Shown here: positions 6,918 through 15,691 of the stretch, in pieces
Numbering within the stretch: the stretch's first letter is position 1
Layout of the letters: each line of letters starts with the position of its first letter
DNA from: Gammaproteobacteria bacterium
GTDB taxonomy: Bacteria > Pseudomonadota > Gammaproteobacteria > Xanthomonadales > Xanthomonadaceae
NCBI GenBank assembly: GCA_025352045.1
Contig: JANXUD010000054.1
Location: forward strand, 1-35,764
Reading direction: 5' to 3'
Length of the DNA stretch: 35,764 nucleotides
The notes under the pieces: model-generated
Told to the model about the DNA's origin: nothing
The model's input: only the letters and a program-made list of their open reading frames with translations
Databases searched by the model: none
Position numbers and translations under genes: made by a program

Positions 6918-8681
6918 CTACTGCGCGTCGAGCCAGGCGACCAACCGGTCGCGCGCATCGAGGTTGTGCACCGGAAGGACCACGACATCGCCGGGACGCG
7001 CGTCCCGCACCAGGTCCTGCGAGGCGACAAGTTCGTCGAGCTCGATGCTGATCGCCCGCGCCGCGACGCCACCCGCCTGCAAGGCCGCCGACAGCACGCG
7101 CGCCACCTCGCCCTCGCTGCGACCGCGCATGTAGCCGGCGATGTCCTTGAGCACGACGCGGTCCGGCCGGGCCGACGCGGCGACCGCGGCCAGCGCCGCG
7201 ATGGCATCGTCGCCGCGGTTGCCCGCCTGGCCCAGAAGCAGCAGCAGGCGGCCGTCGCCGGCTCGCAGGCCTTGCGCGACGCCAAGCAATCCCGCGAGTC
7301 CCTCTGGATTGTGCGCGTAGTCGACCAGCACGTTGGCGCCACCGATGGTCCAGCGCTCGAGCCGTCCAGGATTGTCCGCGCGGACGGCGCCGAAACCCGC
7401 CAGCACGCTGGCGATCACCGAAGCTTCCACGCCCAGGACGCTCGCCAGCAGCGCCGCGCCCGCGAGGTTCGCGAGGTTGTAGGACGCCGCCCCGTCCAGC
7501 GCCAGCGGCATGCCGGCGGCGGGGCCCAGGTCGTGACGCGCGTCGTCGCGGTGCAGGAGGAGTTGGCCGGATTCGTAGGCGCAGGTGCTCGCCCCCGCCG
7601 CACGCGCGTCCCGAAGCAGGGCATTGCCACCGTCGAGCGCGAACCAGGCCAGGCGCGCGTCGCTGTCGCGCGCATGGCGCACCAGGGTGCGGTCGTCCGC
7701 GTTCAGCACCAGGGTGCCGCGCCGTCCGAGCGCGCGTGCGACCACCAGCTTGGCCTCGGCCAGGTCGTCCAGGCCATGCACGCCGTATTCGCCGAAATGG
7801 TCGGCCGAGACATTGGTGACCAGGGCCGCGTCCGCGCGCTCCACCGCCAGGCCGCGGCGCAGGATGCCGCCGCGCGCGGTTTCCAGCACCGCCGAGCCGA
7901 CCCGTCGATCGCGCAGCACGGCGCGCCCGCCCGCGGGGCCGGACCAGTCGCCTCGCTCGACCGCCACGCCGTCCACGAACACGCCATCGGTGCAATTGAA
8001 GCCCGGCGCGCGACCCGCGGCGCGAAGCATGGCCGCGACCAGCCGCACGGTGGTGGTCTTGCCGTTGGAGCCCGTGACCAGTGCTATTCCAATTGGACCA
8101 AGATCATTCCACTGCACTTCGCCCGGTGCCGGCAGCTCCAACAACGGCCACGCCTGGCTATGCGCGCCCTCGCCCAGCGACAACACCTCGTCATCCACCA
8201 GGCAGGCAACACCCTGCACCTTCGCCGCCGCGCGCAGTTCCATTTCCCGCGGACGCGCTTCCACCCGCGCCAGGCGCGCCAGGGTTTCGAACGCCGCATC
8301 GGCGTCCGCCGGCGCCGCATGTCCAGGCCCAAAGGGCAAGGGCGGGAGCCGTAGCATGCCACCCGCCGCCTGCGCGTCCTCCACCGCTAGCGATTGCCAG
8401 GCCCATTCACCGACTTCCGTCGCCGCCAGCAACTGGTCCACCGGCGCGGTGAAGGCGACCACCGCACCCGGCGCATGGATGCGCGTGGCGATGGACGGCG
8501 TCGGCCAGCCGAGTCGCCCGCAGCTGACGCGGACCCGCGCTGCCCAGGCGTCGCACTGGGCCGACGTCGCGCAGTCCAGCTCCAGAAGCGCGGCCGGCAC
8601 GTCAAACAGCAGGTTGGGACCGGTCAGGCGGCGCGAGCTTTCGAACCAGTCGGGCGCAGGCTCGTCGTGGACGGCGCTCAG
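6918..8681 (-). CDS. Mur ligase-like protein, paralogue of the C-terminal half of cyanophycin synthetase
   Basis: Predicted ATP-dependent amide ligase of 587 aa. Residues 1-190 match nothing I know; no ATP-grasp fold is seen. The Mur central domain follows with P-loop GSNGKTTT at about 204-211, then NCTDGVFVDG, LETARGGILRRGL and NVSADHFGEYGVHGLDDLAEAK, which parallel CphA segments (TTTDGVYIDG, LEMARGGLLRAGM, NIASDHLGMKGIDTLEQLAEVK). A Mur C-terminal domain closes it (NPGRLERW, VDYAHNPEGL). The first in-frame GTG is at 8600, but the frame upstream already reads like protein (WFESSRRLTGPNLLFD). I therefore choose CTG at 8681, which overlaps the cphA stop as CTGA and has GAGGAGG at 8686-8692; no ATG or GTG exists in that interval. 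Being last in the cph operon suggests a role in cyanophycin-like chemistry. Substrate unknown. Confidence 0.8.
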   Translation of the reverse strand: MSAVHDEPAPDWFESSRRLTGPNLLFDVPAALLELDCATSAQCDAWAARVRVSCGRLGWPTPSIATRIHAPGAVVAFTAPVDQLLAATEVGEWAWQSLAVEDAQAAGGMLRLPPLPFGPGHAAPADADAAFETLARLARVEARPREMELRAAAKVQGVACLVDDEVLSLGEGAHSQAWPLLELPAPGEVQWNDLGPIGIALVTGSNGKTTTVRLVAAMLRAAGRAPGFNCTDGVFVDGVAVERGDWSGPAGGRAVLRDRRVGSAVLETARGGILRRGLAVERADAALVTNVSADHFGEYGVHGLDDLAEAKLVVARALGRRGTLVLNADDRTLVRHARDSDARLAWFALDGGNALLRDARAAGASTCAYESGQLLLHRDDARHDLGPAAGMPLALDGAASYNLANLAGAALLASVLGVEASVIASVLAGFGAVRADNPGRLERWTIGGANVLVDYAHNPEGLAGLLGVAQGLRAGDGRLLLLLGQAGNRGDDAIAALAAVAASARPDRVVLKDIAGYMRGRSEGEVARVLSAALQAGGVAARAISIELDELVASQDLVRDARPGDVVVLPVHNLDARDRLVAWLDAQ

Positions 8682-11467
8682 TCGGCCTCCTCGCGGCCGA
8701 CGCGGACGCCACGCTCGTCGCGCACCAGGCCGTCGAAGTCGGCCAGGTTCTCGCCCACGCCTTCGGCTGATGCGACCGGCATTGACGGTGCGCTGGCATC
8801 GCTGCGCGGCGGCGGCGCGCCTTCCGGGCGGAACTTGATCACCTGCTTCCAGGAACGGACCAGGGCATCGGCGAAGATCAGCACCAGGTCACCCGGCCGG
8901 CCCATGCGCAGGGCGGCGTCGATGGCCTCCTGTTCGTCCGGGATCAGGCTGATTGCGGCTTCCGGCACGCCCTGGTCGCGCAGGGCCCGGGCCAGGATGC
9001 GCGGCACTTCGTCGCCGTCGCGGCCGCGCAGGCCGTCGTCACGACGGCAGATGTAATGGTCGAAGCGTCCGGCCACGGCCAGCGCGATCTCGCGCAGGTC
9101 CTCGTCGCGGCGATCACCCGGCCCGGCGAGGACGACGATCCGCCGGCCCAGCACGTCCAGTCGCTGCGCAAGGTCGGCCATCGCCGCGACGGCGTGCGCA
9201 TTGTGGCCGTAGTCGAAGATCACCTTGAACGGATGCTCGTCGAACACGTTCATGCGCCCGGGCACCTGGTAGAAACTGGAGCCGAAGGTGCGCAGGCCCT
9301 GGCGGATCGCGTCGAGCTTGATCCCGAGCGAGAAGGCCATCGCGGCGGCGAACATCGCATTCTGCACGTTGTGCAGGGCGCGCCCTTCCAGCGTCGCCGG
9401 GACCAGGTGCGTCCACAACAGCGGGATATGGCCGCCCTTGTCGTACAGCGTGATCATCTGGCCGTTGATGCCCGCCTCCAGGGCGCAGGCGCGGCCACCG
9501 GCGCGGATGTGCTCGCGGACCAGGGCATGCTGCGGATTCATGGTGACGTAGCAGATCGCCTTGGCCTCGGTGTAGTCGGCCATCTTCAGCACGTTGGCGT
9601 CATCGGCGTTCAGGACCGCGCAATCGCGCGCGACTTCGACCACCACGCGCTTCACTTCCGCGAGTTGCTCGAGCGTGTCGATGCCCTTCATGCCGAGGTG
9701 GTCGGAGGCGATGTTGGTGACGGCGCCGACATTGACGAAGGGCACGCCCATGCCCGCGCGCAGCAGGCCGCCGCGGGCCATCTCCAGCACCGCCAGGTCG
9801 ATCTGCGGATCGGCCAGCACCATGCGCGTGGCCACCGGGCCGGTCATGTCGCCTTCCACGGTGCGCTGGCCGTCGATGTAGACGCCATCGGTGGTGGTCA
9901 GGCCCGGCGTGTAGCCGGCCATCTTCGTGATGTGCGCGAGCATGCGCGCCGTGGTGGTCTTGCCATTGGTGCCGGTCACGGCGGCGATGGGGACCCGCGA
10001 TGGCATCCCCGCCGGGAACAGCATGTCGATCACCGGGCCGGCGACGTCGCGCGGCGTGCCTTCGCTGGGCGCCACGTGCATGCGGAAGCCGGGCGCGGCG
10101 TTGACCTCGCAGATGCCGCCGCCGTGGGTCTTGTAACTCTCGGCGATGTCGTCGCTGAGGAAATCCACGCCCCCCACGTCCAGGCCGATCGCCTGGATCG
10201 CGCGCACGGCCATGTCCCTGTTGTCGGGATGGATGATGTCGGTGACGTCGGTGGCGGTACCGCCGGTGCTCAGGTTGGCGGTGGAGCGCAGGAACACGCG
10301 CTCGCCGTCCGCCGGCACCGTCGACGCGTCGTAGCCAAGCTTTTCCAGCATGCCGGTCGCCTGGGCATCGAGCTCCAGGCGCGTGAGCACCTTCTCGTGG
10401 CCGACGCCGCGGCGCGGGTCCTGGTTCACCACCTCGACCAACTCGGCGACGGTCGAGCGGCCGTCGCCGGTCACGTGGCCCGGCGTGCGCCGGGTCGCCG
10501 CGACCAGTTCGCCATTGACCACCAGCAGGCGATGGTCGTCGCCGGTGACGAAAGTCTCAACGATGACGGAGCGCGAGATCTCGCGGGCCACGCGGAAACC
10601 GGCGGCAGCCTCGTCCTCGTCCTGAAGCCGGATCGAGATGCCGCGGCCATGGTTGCCGTTGTAGGGCTTGGTCACCACCGGGAACCCGATCCGGCGCGCC
10701 GCGCGACGGGCTGCGTCCTCGGTCTGCACGAGTTCCTGGCGCGGCACCGGCAGGCCGAGCGTGCCCAGGATCTTGTTGGTCTCTTCCTTGTCGCTGGCCA
10801 GCTCCACCGCGATGTGCGAGGTGCGGCCGGTGATCGTTGCCTGGATGCGCTGCTGGTACTTGCCATGGCCCAGTTGCACCAGCGACTGCTGGTTCAGGCG
10901 CATCCACGGGATGTCGCGCTGCTCGGCGGCCTGCACCAGGGAGTGCGTGGACGGTCCCAGCGCGCGCCGTTGCGCATAGCGGATGAATTCGTCGCGCGCG
11001 GTCGGCCAATCCCAGTCTTCCGGCAGCAGGCCCGGTGTCCGCAGGGCGGCGGGCAGCAGGGAGTCGAGCAGGCGCATGCCCAGTTCCCCGGCGGCGATGC
11101 CCTCGTCCTTCTGCGCGTACTCGTACACCACCGAGTACACGCCGGGCTTGCCCGCGCCGCGGGTCTTGCCGAAGGTGACGTCCTCGCCCGCGACGTTCTG
11201 CAGTTCGATCGCCACGTGTTCCAGCACATGGCCGAGCCAGGTGCCCTCGCCCTCGCGCAGGCGGCGCAGGAAGCCGCCCGGTTCGCGGTAGGAACAGCCG
11301 TGCTCGGCCAGGCCAGGCAGAGCCTGCACCAGTCCGGAGATGAATTCCTCGCCGATGCGTGCCGAGGGCCACTGCTCCAGTTCGCCGAGGTCCAGTTCCA
11401 ATCGAATGACCGGGAAATGCGCGTAAAGCGACGGGCCGACGTACACGGAACGGTCCAGGATGCGCAT
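8678..11467 (-). CDS. cphA: Cyanophycin synthetase
   Basis: Polymerises aspartate and arginine into cyanophycin (multi-L-arginyl-poly-L-aspartate), a cytoplasmic nitrogen and carbon store. The 929-aa protein has the three expected modules: an N-terminal domain (residues 1-160), an ATP-grasp domain (about 205-480, with VVTKPYNGNHGRGISI near 264-279 and ICEVNAAPGFRMH near 452-464) that adds Asp, and a Mur ligase module (about 490-880, P-loop GTNGKTTT at 499-506, YGHNAHAV further on) that adds Arg. A hydrophilic C-terminal tail of about 50 residues extends past the usual end. The ATG at 11467 has GAGGAG seven bases upstream; the longer open frame is antisense noise. It follows cphB by 32 bases and overlaps the Mur-like gene at its stop codon. 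Confidence 0.95.
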   Translation of the reverse strand: MRILDRSVYVGPSLYAHFPVIRLELDLGELEQWPSARIGEEFISGLVQALPGLAEHGCSYREPGGFLRRLREGEGTWLGHVLEHVAIELQNVAGEDVTFGKTRGAGKPGVYSVVYEYAQKDEGIAAGELGMRLLDSLLPAALRTPGLLPEDWDWPTARDEFIRYAQRRALGPSTHSLVQAAEQRDIPWMRLNQQSLVQLGHGKYQQRIQATITGRTSHIAVELASDKEETNKILGTLGLPVPRQELVQTEDAARRAARRIGFPVVTKPYNGNHGRGISIRLQDEDEAAAGFRVAREISRSVIVETFVTGDDHRLLVVNGELVAATRRTPGHVTGDGRSTVAELVEVVNQDPRRGVGHEKVLTRLELDAQATGMLEKLGYDASTVPADGERVFLRSTANLSTGGTATDVTDIIHPDNRDMAVRAIQAIGLDVGGVDFLSDDIAESYKTHGGGICEVNAAPGFRMHVAPSEGTPRDVAGPVIDMLFPAGMPSRVPIAAVTGTNGKTTTARMLAHITKMAGYTPGLTTTDGVYIDGQRTVEGDMTGPVATRMVLADPQIDLAVLEMARGGLLRAGMGVPFVNVGAVTNIASDHLGMKGIDTLEQLAEVKRVVVEVARDCAVLNADDANVLKMADYTEAKAICYVTMNPQHALVREHIRAGGRACALEAGINGQMITLYDKGGHIPLLWTHLVPATLEGRALHNVQNAMFAAAMAFSLGIKLDAIRQGLRTFGSSFYQVPGRMNVFDEHPFKVIFDYGHNAHAVAAMADLAQRLDVLGRRIVVLAGPGDRRDEDLREIALAVAGRFDHYICRRDDGLRGRDGDEVPRILARALRDQGVPEAAISLIPDEQEAIDAALRMGRPGDLVLIFADALVRSWKQVIKFRPEGAPPPRSDASAPSMPVASAEGVGENLADFDGLVRDERGVRVGREEAD

Positions 11468-11499
11468 CGGCAAGCTCCTCGTTGGTCTGGGTCTGCGGC

Positions 11500-12348
11500 T
11501 CAGCTGGCGGCGGTGGCGCGCGCCAGCGTGCCCGGGCTGGCGGTGCGCGTATGGAGGTCGAACCGCGCCCCTGCGACCAGCAAGTGCAGCCGCACCCCGA
11601 GCATACACACCGGCTGCCCCTCGGCCACCTGGTCCATCGAGCTGAATTCGATCCCGCTCGCATCCACCAGCGTCACGCCGCCCGAGCCTTCGACCTCGAT
11701 GACGTTGTACGGACTGATGAAGGCCGCGGTGTCCTCGTCCAGGCCGATGCCGGCCGCGAAGGGGTTGTAGGCCAACGCGGTCAACAGCCGCCCGAGGCGG
11801 TCGCGCTGGCGGAAATGCTGGTCGATCACCACGCGGTTGGTCAGGCCCAGGCCGGGCGCCAGGCGCACGCTGCCGGCGACCGGCGTGCCGCCCTCTTCGC
11901 CGAACGCGATCATGTGCTCGCTGATGAAGCTCGCGCCCGCGCTGGTGCCGGCCACGTGCACGCCGTCGGCATTGCGGGCGCGCACGATCCGCGCCACCGG
12001 CGTGCCGCCCAGGATGGTGGACAGGCTGAGCTGGTTGCCGCCGGTGAAGAAGATGCCCGTGGCCCGGCCCAGGCGCTCGAGCTTGCCGGCGTCATCGCAT
12101 TCGGCGCGGCTGTCGAAGTCGAGCACCGCCACGCTGCCGGCGCCAAGCGCACGGAAGATGGCTTCGTAGCGCGCGCCGGTGTCGTCGAGCCGGCTGGCGG
12201 TCGGCAGCACGGCGATATCCGCGCCGGCGCCACCGCACAGTTCCACGAAGCGGCGCAGGATCTGCGGATTGTGGTCCTTGTCCTCGCCGCCGCCGATCGG
12301 CACGATCCAGCCGCGGGTGGCGCCCTCAGGCACCTGGCTTGGGCACAT
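11500..12348 (-). CDS. cphB: Cyanophycinase
   Basis: Serine exopeptidase of family S51 that cleaves cyanophycin to beta-Asp-Arg dipeptides. The 282-aa protein carries the nucleophile Ser136 in the elbow GTSAGAS, preceded by FFTGGNQ (101-107), and the downstream segments DQHFRQRDRLGRL (His178) and GIGLDEDTA (Glu205) expected of the catalytic and binding residues. There is no signal peptide, which fits an intracellular enzyme. The ATG at 12348 overlaps the stop of the DUF1993 gene as TGATG, so the two are translationally coupled. The open frame continues far upstream on this strand, but that is antisense to the aldehyde dehydrogenase and pyrD genes. With cphA downstream it gives the cell both synthesis and breakdown of the polymer. 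Confidence 0.93.
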   Translation of the reverse strand: MCPSQVPEGATRGWIVPIGGGEDKDHNPQILRRFVELCGGAGADIAVLPTASRLDDTGARYEAIFRALGAGSVAVLDFDSRAECDDAGKLERLGRATGIFFTGGNQLSLSTILGGTPVARIVRARNADGVHVAGTSAGASFISEHMIAFGEEGGTPVAGSVRLAPGLGLTNRVVIDQHFRQRDRLGRLLTALAYNPFAAGIGLDEDTAAFISPYNVIEVEGSGGVTLVDASGIEFSSMDQVAEGQPVCMLGVRLHLLVAGARFDLHTRTASPGTLARATAAS

Positions 12349-12857
12349 CAGGGCCCGCCGATGTAATCGGCCTTGCCGAGCTCCACGCCGTTGTGGCGCA
12401 GGATCGCGTAGGCGGTGACGGCGTGGAAGTTGAGGTTCGGGATGGCGAAGCCGAGCAGGTAGTCGACGCCCTTGAACTCGAGCGTGCGGTCCGGGCCGGC
12501 GGGGATCTTGAGGTCGCGATCCTCGGCGCCGTCGAACGCCGACTCCGGCACGGACTTGACGAACTCCAGTGTCTTGGCGAGCCGCGCCTTGAGTTCGGCG
12601 AAGGTCGTCTCGGTGTCCTCGTGGCGCGGGTTCTCCATGCCGGACAGGCGGGCCATCGGACCCTTGCAGAAATCGGAGGCGATCTGCACCTGGCGGAGCA
12701 GCGGGAACATGTCCGGATACAGGCGCGACTGCAGCAGCACGGCGGGGTCGATCTTGCGCGCCTCGGCCGAGGCCGCGGCCTTGTCCAGGATGGCGTCGAG
12801 GTTCCTGAGCGCGCGGGTGGCGGTGGTGTAGGCGGTGCGGTACATGCTGATCTGCAT
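12348..12857 (-). CDS. DUF1993 domain protein, first gene of the cyanophycin operon
   Basis: A 169-aa cytoplasmic, largely helical protein. The N-terminus MQISMYRTAYTTATRALRNL, the central YPDMFPLLRQVQIASDFCKGPMARL and the C-terminal NLNFHAVTAYAILRHNGVELGKADYIGG are typical of DUF1993 proteins, a family related in fold to the DinB/YfiT four-helix bundles. No biochemical role is established. The ATG at 12857 has GGAGAT five bases upstream; the frame open above it covers the tRNA-Arg gene and is not coding. Its stop overlaps the cphB start by one base, so it is expressed with the cyanophycin genes. Whether it acts on cyanophycin is unknown; the linkage may only be local to this lineage. Confidence 0.85.
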   Translation of the reverse strand: MQISMYRTAYTTATRALRNLDAILDKAAASAEARKIDPAVLLQSRLYPDMFPLLRQVQIASDFCKGPMARLSGMENPRHEDTETTFAELKARLAKTLEFVKSVPESAFDGAEDRDLKIPAGPDRTLEFKGVDYLLGFAIPNLNFHAVTAYAILRHNGVELGKADYIGGP

Positions 12858-12893
12858 GGGGATCTCCGGAATGGGGGTGTGGCTGAGCCGACA

Positions 12894-12899
12894 ATTGTA
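12894..12899 (-). promoter_or_regulatory. Candidate -10 box of the cyanophycin operon
   Basis: TACAAT on the minus strand matches five of six -10 positions and lies 36 bases upstream of the DUF1993 start. No -35 is evident at the right spacing. Confidence 0.4.
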
Positions 12900-12952
12900 C
12901 GCGGGCCCAGGCGTACCTCGGCGAGGCAGGATCGGACGGACGCCCCGGAATT

Positions 12953-12961
12953 TGCGATAAT
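12953..12961 (+). promoter_or_regulatory. Extended -10 promoter of tRNA-Arg
   Basis: TGC followed by GATAAT gives an extended -10 element ending 10 bases before the mature tRNA. The -35 region at 12933-12938 (CGGACG) is a poor match, as expected when the extended -10 carries the recognition. Confidence 0.5.
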
Positions 12962-12971
12962 TGGCGTTGAA

Positions 12972-13048
12972 GGCCCCGTAGCTCAGCTGGATAGAGCGGC
13001 TTCCTCCTAAGAAGCAGGTCGTGCGTTCGAATCGCGCCGGGGTCGCCA
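12972..13048 (+). tRNA. tRNA-Arg (anticodon CCT)
   Basis: A 77-base tRNA folds fully: acceptor GGCCCCG with CGGGGTC, D-arm GCTC/GAGC, anticodon stem GCTTC/GAAGC around CTCCTAA (anticodon CCT, reading AGG), T-arm GTGCG-TTCGAAT-CGCGC. The discriminator is G at 13045 and CCA is encoded at 13046-13048. The aldehyde dehydrogenase start follows after 41 bases, so the two may share a transcript. Confidence 0.97.
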
Positions 13049-13089
13049 TTTTTCCATCCGGTGTCGCCAACTTTCCCCTGGAACCCCCA

Positions 13090-14622
13090 ATGACCCATCC
13101 CGTCATCACCTCGCTCGGCCTGGGCGACAACGAATCCGGCGCCTACCTGGGCCACGGCCAGTGGTCTGCCAGCTCCGACGCGGGCGTGATCGAGCCGATC
13201 AATCCCAGCACCGGCGAGGTGCTTGCCCGCGTGCATGCCTCCAGCGAGGCAGACTACGAAACGATCATTGCCAACGCCGAGGCGGCCTTCCTGGTCTGGC
13301 GCACCACCCCGGCACCGCGCCGCGGCGAGGCCATCCGCCTGTGCGTCGACGCCCTGCGCAGGCACAAGGACGCGCTCGGCTCCCTGGTCGCCCTGGAGAT
13401 GGGCAAGATCAAGCCCGAGGGCGACGGCGAAGTGCAGGAAATGATCGACATCGGCGACTTCGCCGTCGGCCTGTCGCGCCAGTTGTACGGCCTGACCATG
13501 CACAGCGAGCGCCCCGGCCACCGCATGTACGAGCAGTACCACCCGCTCGGCCTGGTCGGCGTGATCAGCGCATTCAACTTCCCGGTCGCGGTCTGGGCCT
13601 GGAACGCCTTCCTGGCGGCCGTGTGCGGCGACATCACCATCTGGAAGCCTTCGCCCAAGACCCCGCTGTCGGCGATCGCATCCGTCCGCATCTGCAACGA
13701 GGCGCTGCGCGCCGGCGGCTTCCCGGACATCTTCTTCCTGTTCAACGACGGCGGCACCGAGTTGGCGCAGCGCTTCGTGGACGACCGCCGCATCCCGCTG
13801 GTCAGCTTCACCGGCTCGACCCATGTCGGCCGGCTGGTCGGCGAACGCGTGGCCCAGCGACTCGGCCGCTCCTTGCTCGAGCTCGGCGGCAACAACTGCA
13901 TCATCGTGGACGAAACCGCCGACCTGAAGCTGGCCGTGCCGGCGATCGTGTTCGGCGCCGTCGGCACCGCCGGCCAGCGCTGCACCACCACGCGCCGCGT
14001 GCTGATCCACGAATCGATCTTCGACTCCCTGCTCGACACCCTGGTGAAGGCCTACAGGCAGGTCGAGAAGAAGATCGGCGACCCGACCCAGGCCACGACC
14101 CTGATGGGTCCGCTGAACAGCCAGGCCGCGGTCCAGCAGTTCCTGGCCGCCGTCGCCAAGGCCCGCGCCTCGGGCGGCACCGTGGCCACCGGCGGCACGG
14201 CGATCGAAGGTCGCGGCAATTTCGTCCTGCCGACCATCGTCACCGGACTGTCCAACGATGACGAGGTGGTGCAGGCCGAGACCTTCGCGCCGATCCTGTA
14301 CGCCATGCCGTTCAAGAGCCTCGACGAAGCGATCGCCATGCAGAACGCCGTGCCCCAGGGCCTGTCGTCCTCGATCTTCACCGGCAAGCTGCGCGCGGCC
14401 GAACAGTTCCTCGGCGCGGCGGGTTCGGACTGCGGCATCGCCAACGTCAATATCGGTACCTCCGGCGCCGAGATCGGTGGCGCCTTCGGCGGCGAGAAGG
14501 AAACCGGCGGTGGCCGCGAATCGGGCTCCGATGCGTGGAAGGTCTACATGCGCAGGCAAACCAACACGATCAACCATTCCGACGCGTTGCCGCTGGCCCA
14601 GGGCATCAAGTTCGACTTCTAG
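13090..14622 (+). CDS. ALDH7-type aldehyde dehydrogenase (probable aminoadipate-semialdehyde / piperideine-6-carboxylate dehydrogenase)
   Basis: NAD(P)-dependent oxidation of a semialdehyde, in this subfamily usually alpha-aminoadipate semialdehyde from lysine breakdown, in the cytoplasm. The 510-aa protein has the catalytic Cys298 in [12 protein letters not shown], a signature of antiquitin-like ALDH7 enzymes, the general base Glu264 in LLELGGNN, the NAD-binding SFTGSTHVG (239-247), and AFNFPVAVW (161-169). The C-terminus keeps the [18 protein letters not shown] segment. Start ATG at 13090 is the first that gives the normal N-terminus; the frame upstream runs into tRNA-Arg. No other lysine-catabolic gene is adjacent, so the exact substrate is inferred from family. 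pyrD follows 27 bases after the stop. Confidence 0.88.
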   Translation: MTHPVITSLGLGDNESGAYLGHGQWSASSDAGVIEPINPSTGEVLARVHASSEADYETIIANAEAAFLVWRTTPAPRRGEAIRLCVDALRRHKDALGSLVALEMGKIKPEGDGEVQEMIDIGDFAVGLSRQLYGLTMHSERPGHRMYEQYHPLGLVGVISAFNFPVAVWAWNAFLAAVCGDITIWKPSPKTPLSAIASVRICNEALRAGGFPDIFFLFNDGGTELAQRFVDDRRIPLVSFTGSTHVGRLVGERVAQRLGRSLLELGGNNCIIVDETADLKLAVPAIVFGAVGTAGQRCTTTRRVLIHESIFDSLLDTLVKAYRQVEKKIGDPTQATTLMGPLNSQAAVQQFLAAVAKARASGGTVATGGTAIEGRGNFVLPTIVTGLSNDDEVVQAETFAPILYAMPFKSLDEAIAMQNAVPQGLSSSIFTGKLRAAEQFLGAAGSDCGIANVNIGTSGAEIGGAFGGEKETGGGRESGSDAWKVYMRRQTNTINHSDALPLAQGIKFDF

Positions 14623-14649
14623 ACCGGCCACCCACCAAGCCCGCCCCGG

Positions 14650-15681
14650 ATGTATTCCCTCGCCAGGCAGTTCCTGTTCCGGCTCGATGCCGAACAGGCG
14701 CATGGCATCGGCCTGCAGGCCATCGCCGCCGCCTATCGCAGCGGCATGAACCCGCTGCTGGCGCGCAAGCCGGCGCCGCTCAAGACCCGCGCCTTCGGCA
14801 TCGAATTCCCCAACCCGGTCGGCTGTGCCGCCGGGCTGGACAAGAATGGCGCCTACGTGGACGCCCTGCTCGGCCTGGGCTTCGGTTTCGTCGAAATCGG
14901 CACCACCACGCCGCGGCCGCAGGCAGGCAACCCGAAGCCGCGGATGTTCCGCATCCCGGAGCAGCAGGCGGTCATCAACCGGCTGGGCTTCAACAACGAC
15001 GGGGTGGACGCGCTGGTGCGCAATGTCGAGAAGGCGCGCCGCAACGGCATCCTGGGCATCAACATCGGCAAGAACCGCGATACGCCCAACGCGCGCGCCG
15101 CGGAGGACTACATCCACTGCATGGAGCGCGTCTACGCCCTGGCCGACTACATCACCGTCAACATCTCCTCGCCCAACACCACGGGCCTGCGCGACCTGCA
15201 GGAGGAGGAGACCCTGCGCCGCTTCATCGGCGAGCTGCGCGAGGTCCAGGAGGAACTCGGCGGCGTGCACGGCCATCGCGTGCCCATGTTGTTGAAAGTC
15301 TCCCCCGACCTGAGCGACGAGGAACTCGACGGCATGGCGACGGTGCTCAACGCCGCGCGCATGGACGGCGTGATCGTGTCCAACACCACGGTGGACCATT
15401 CCGAACTCGGTGGCCATCCATTGGCGGACGAGGCGGGCGGCCTGTCCGGCAAGCCGCTGTACGCGCGTTCCACGGCGGTGCTGCGCAAGCTGCGCCTGCG
15501 CCTGGACGATGCCATCCCGATCATCGGCGTGGGCGGCATCCTCACCGGCGCCGATGCGGCCGGCAAGGTCTCGGCCGGGGCCGCACTGGTGCAGTTCTAT
15601 ACCGGCCTGGTGTACAGGGGCCCGGACCTCATCGGCGAGTGCGTCACCTCGCTGCGCCGCCGGCGCGAGGGCGTCGCTTGA
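14650..15681 (+). CDS. pyrD: Dihydroorotate dehydrogenase (quinone), class 2
   Basis: Fourth step of pyrimidine synthesis: oxidises dihydroorotate to orotate and passes electrons to membrane quinone. The 343-aa protein has the class 2 N-terminal amphipathic helix ([19 protein letters not shown]), [13 protein letters not shown] (55-67), [17 protein letters not shown] (82-98), NRLGFNND (110-117), and [11 protein letters not shown] (171-181) in which Ser174 is the catalytic base. FMN-phosphate contacts are expected in [11 protein letters not shown] near the C-terminus. Length and motifs match E. coli PyrD. murB begins 10 bases after its stop, so the two are likely co-transcribed. Confidence 0.97.
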   Translation: MYSLARQFLFRLDAEQAHGIGLQAIAAAYRSGMNPLLARKPAPLKTRAFGIEFPNPVGCAAGLDKNGAYVDALLGLGFGFVEIGTTTPRPQAGNPKPRMFRIPEQQAVINRLGFNNDGVDALVRNVEKARRNGILGINIGKNRDTPNARAAEDYIHCMERVYALADYITVNISSPNTTGLRDLQEEETLRRFIGELREVQEELGGVHGHRVPMLLKVSPDLSDEELDGMATVLNAARMDGVIVSNTTVDHSELGGHPLADEAGGLSGKPLYARSTAVLRKLRLRLDDAIPIIGVGGILTGADAAGKVSAGAALVQFYTGLVYRGPDLIGECVTSLRRRREGVA

Positions 15682-15691
15682 AGCCCGGCGC

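Noticed and set aside
9056-11770. Open frame of 904 codons on the plus strand
   Set aside because: Exactly antisense to cphA, rich in His, Gly, Ala and Arg with no domain; a GC-driven shadow.
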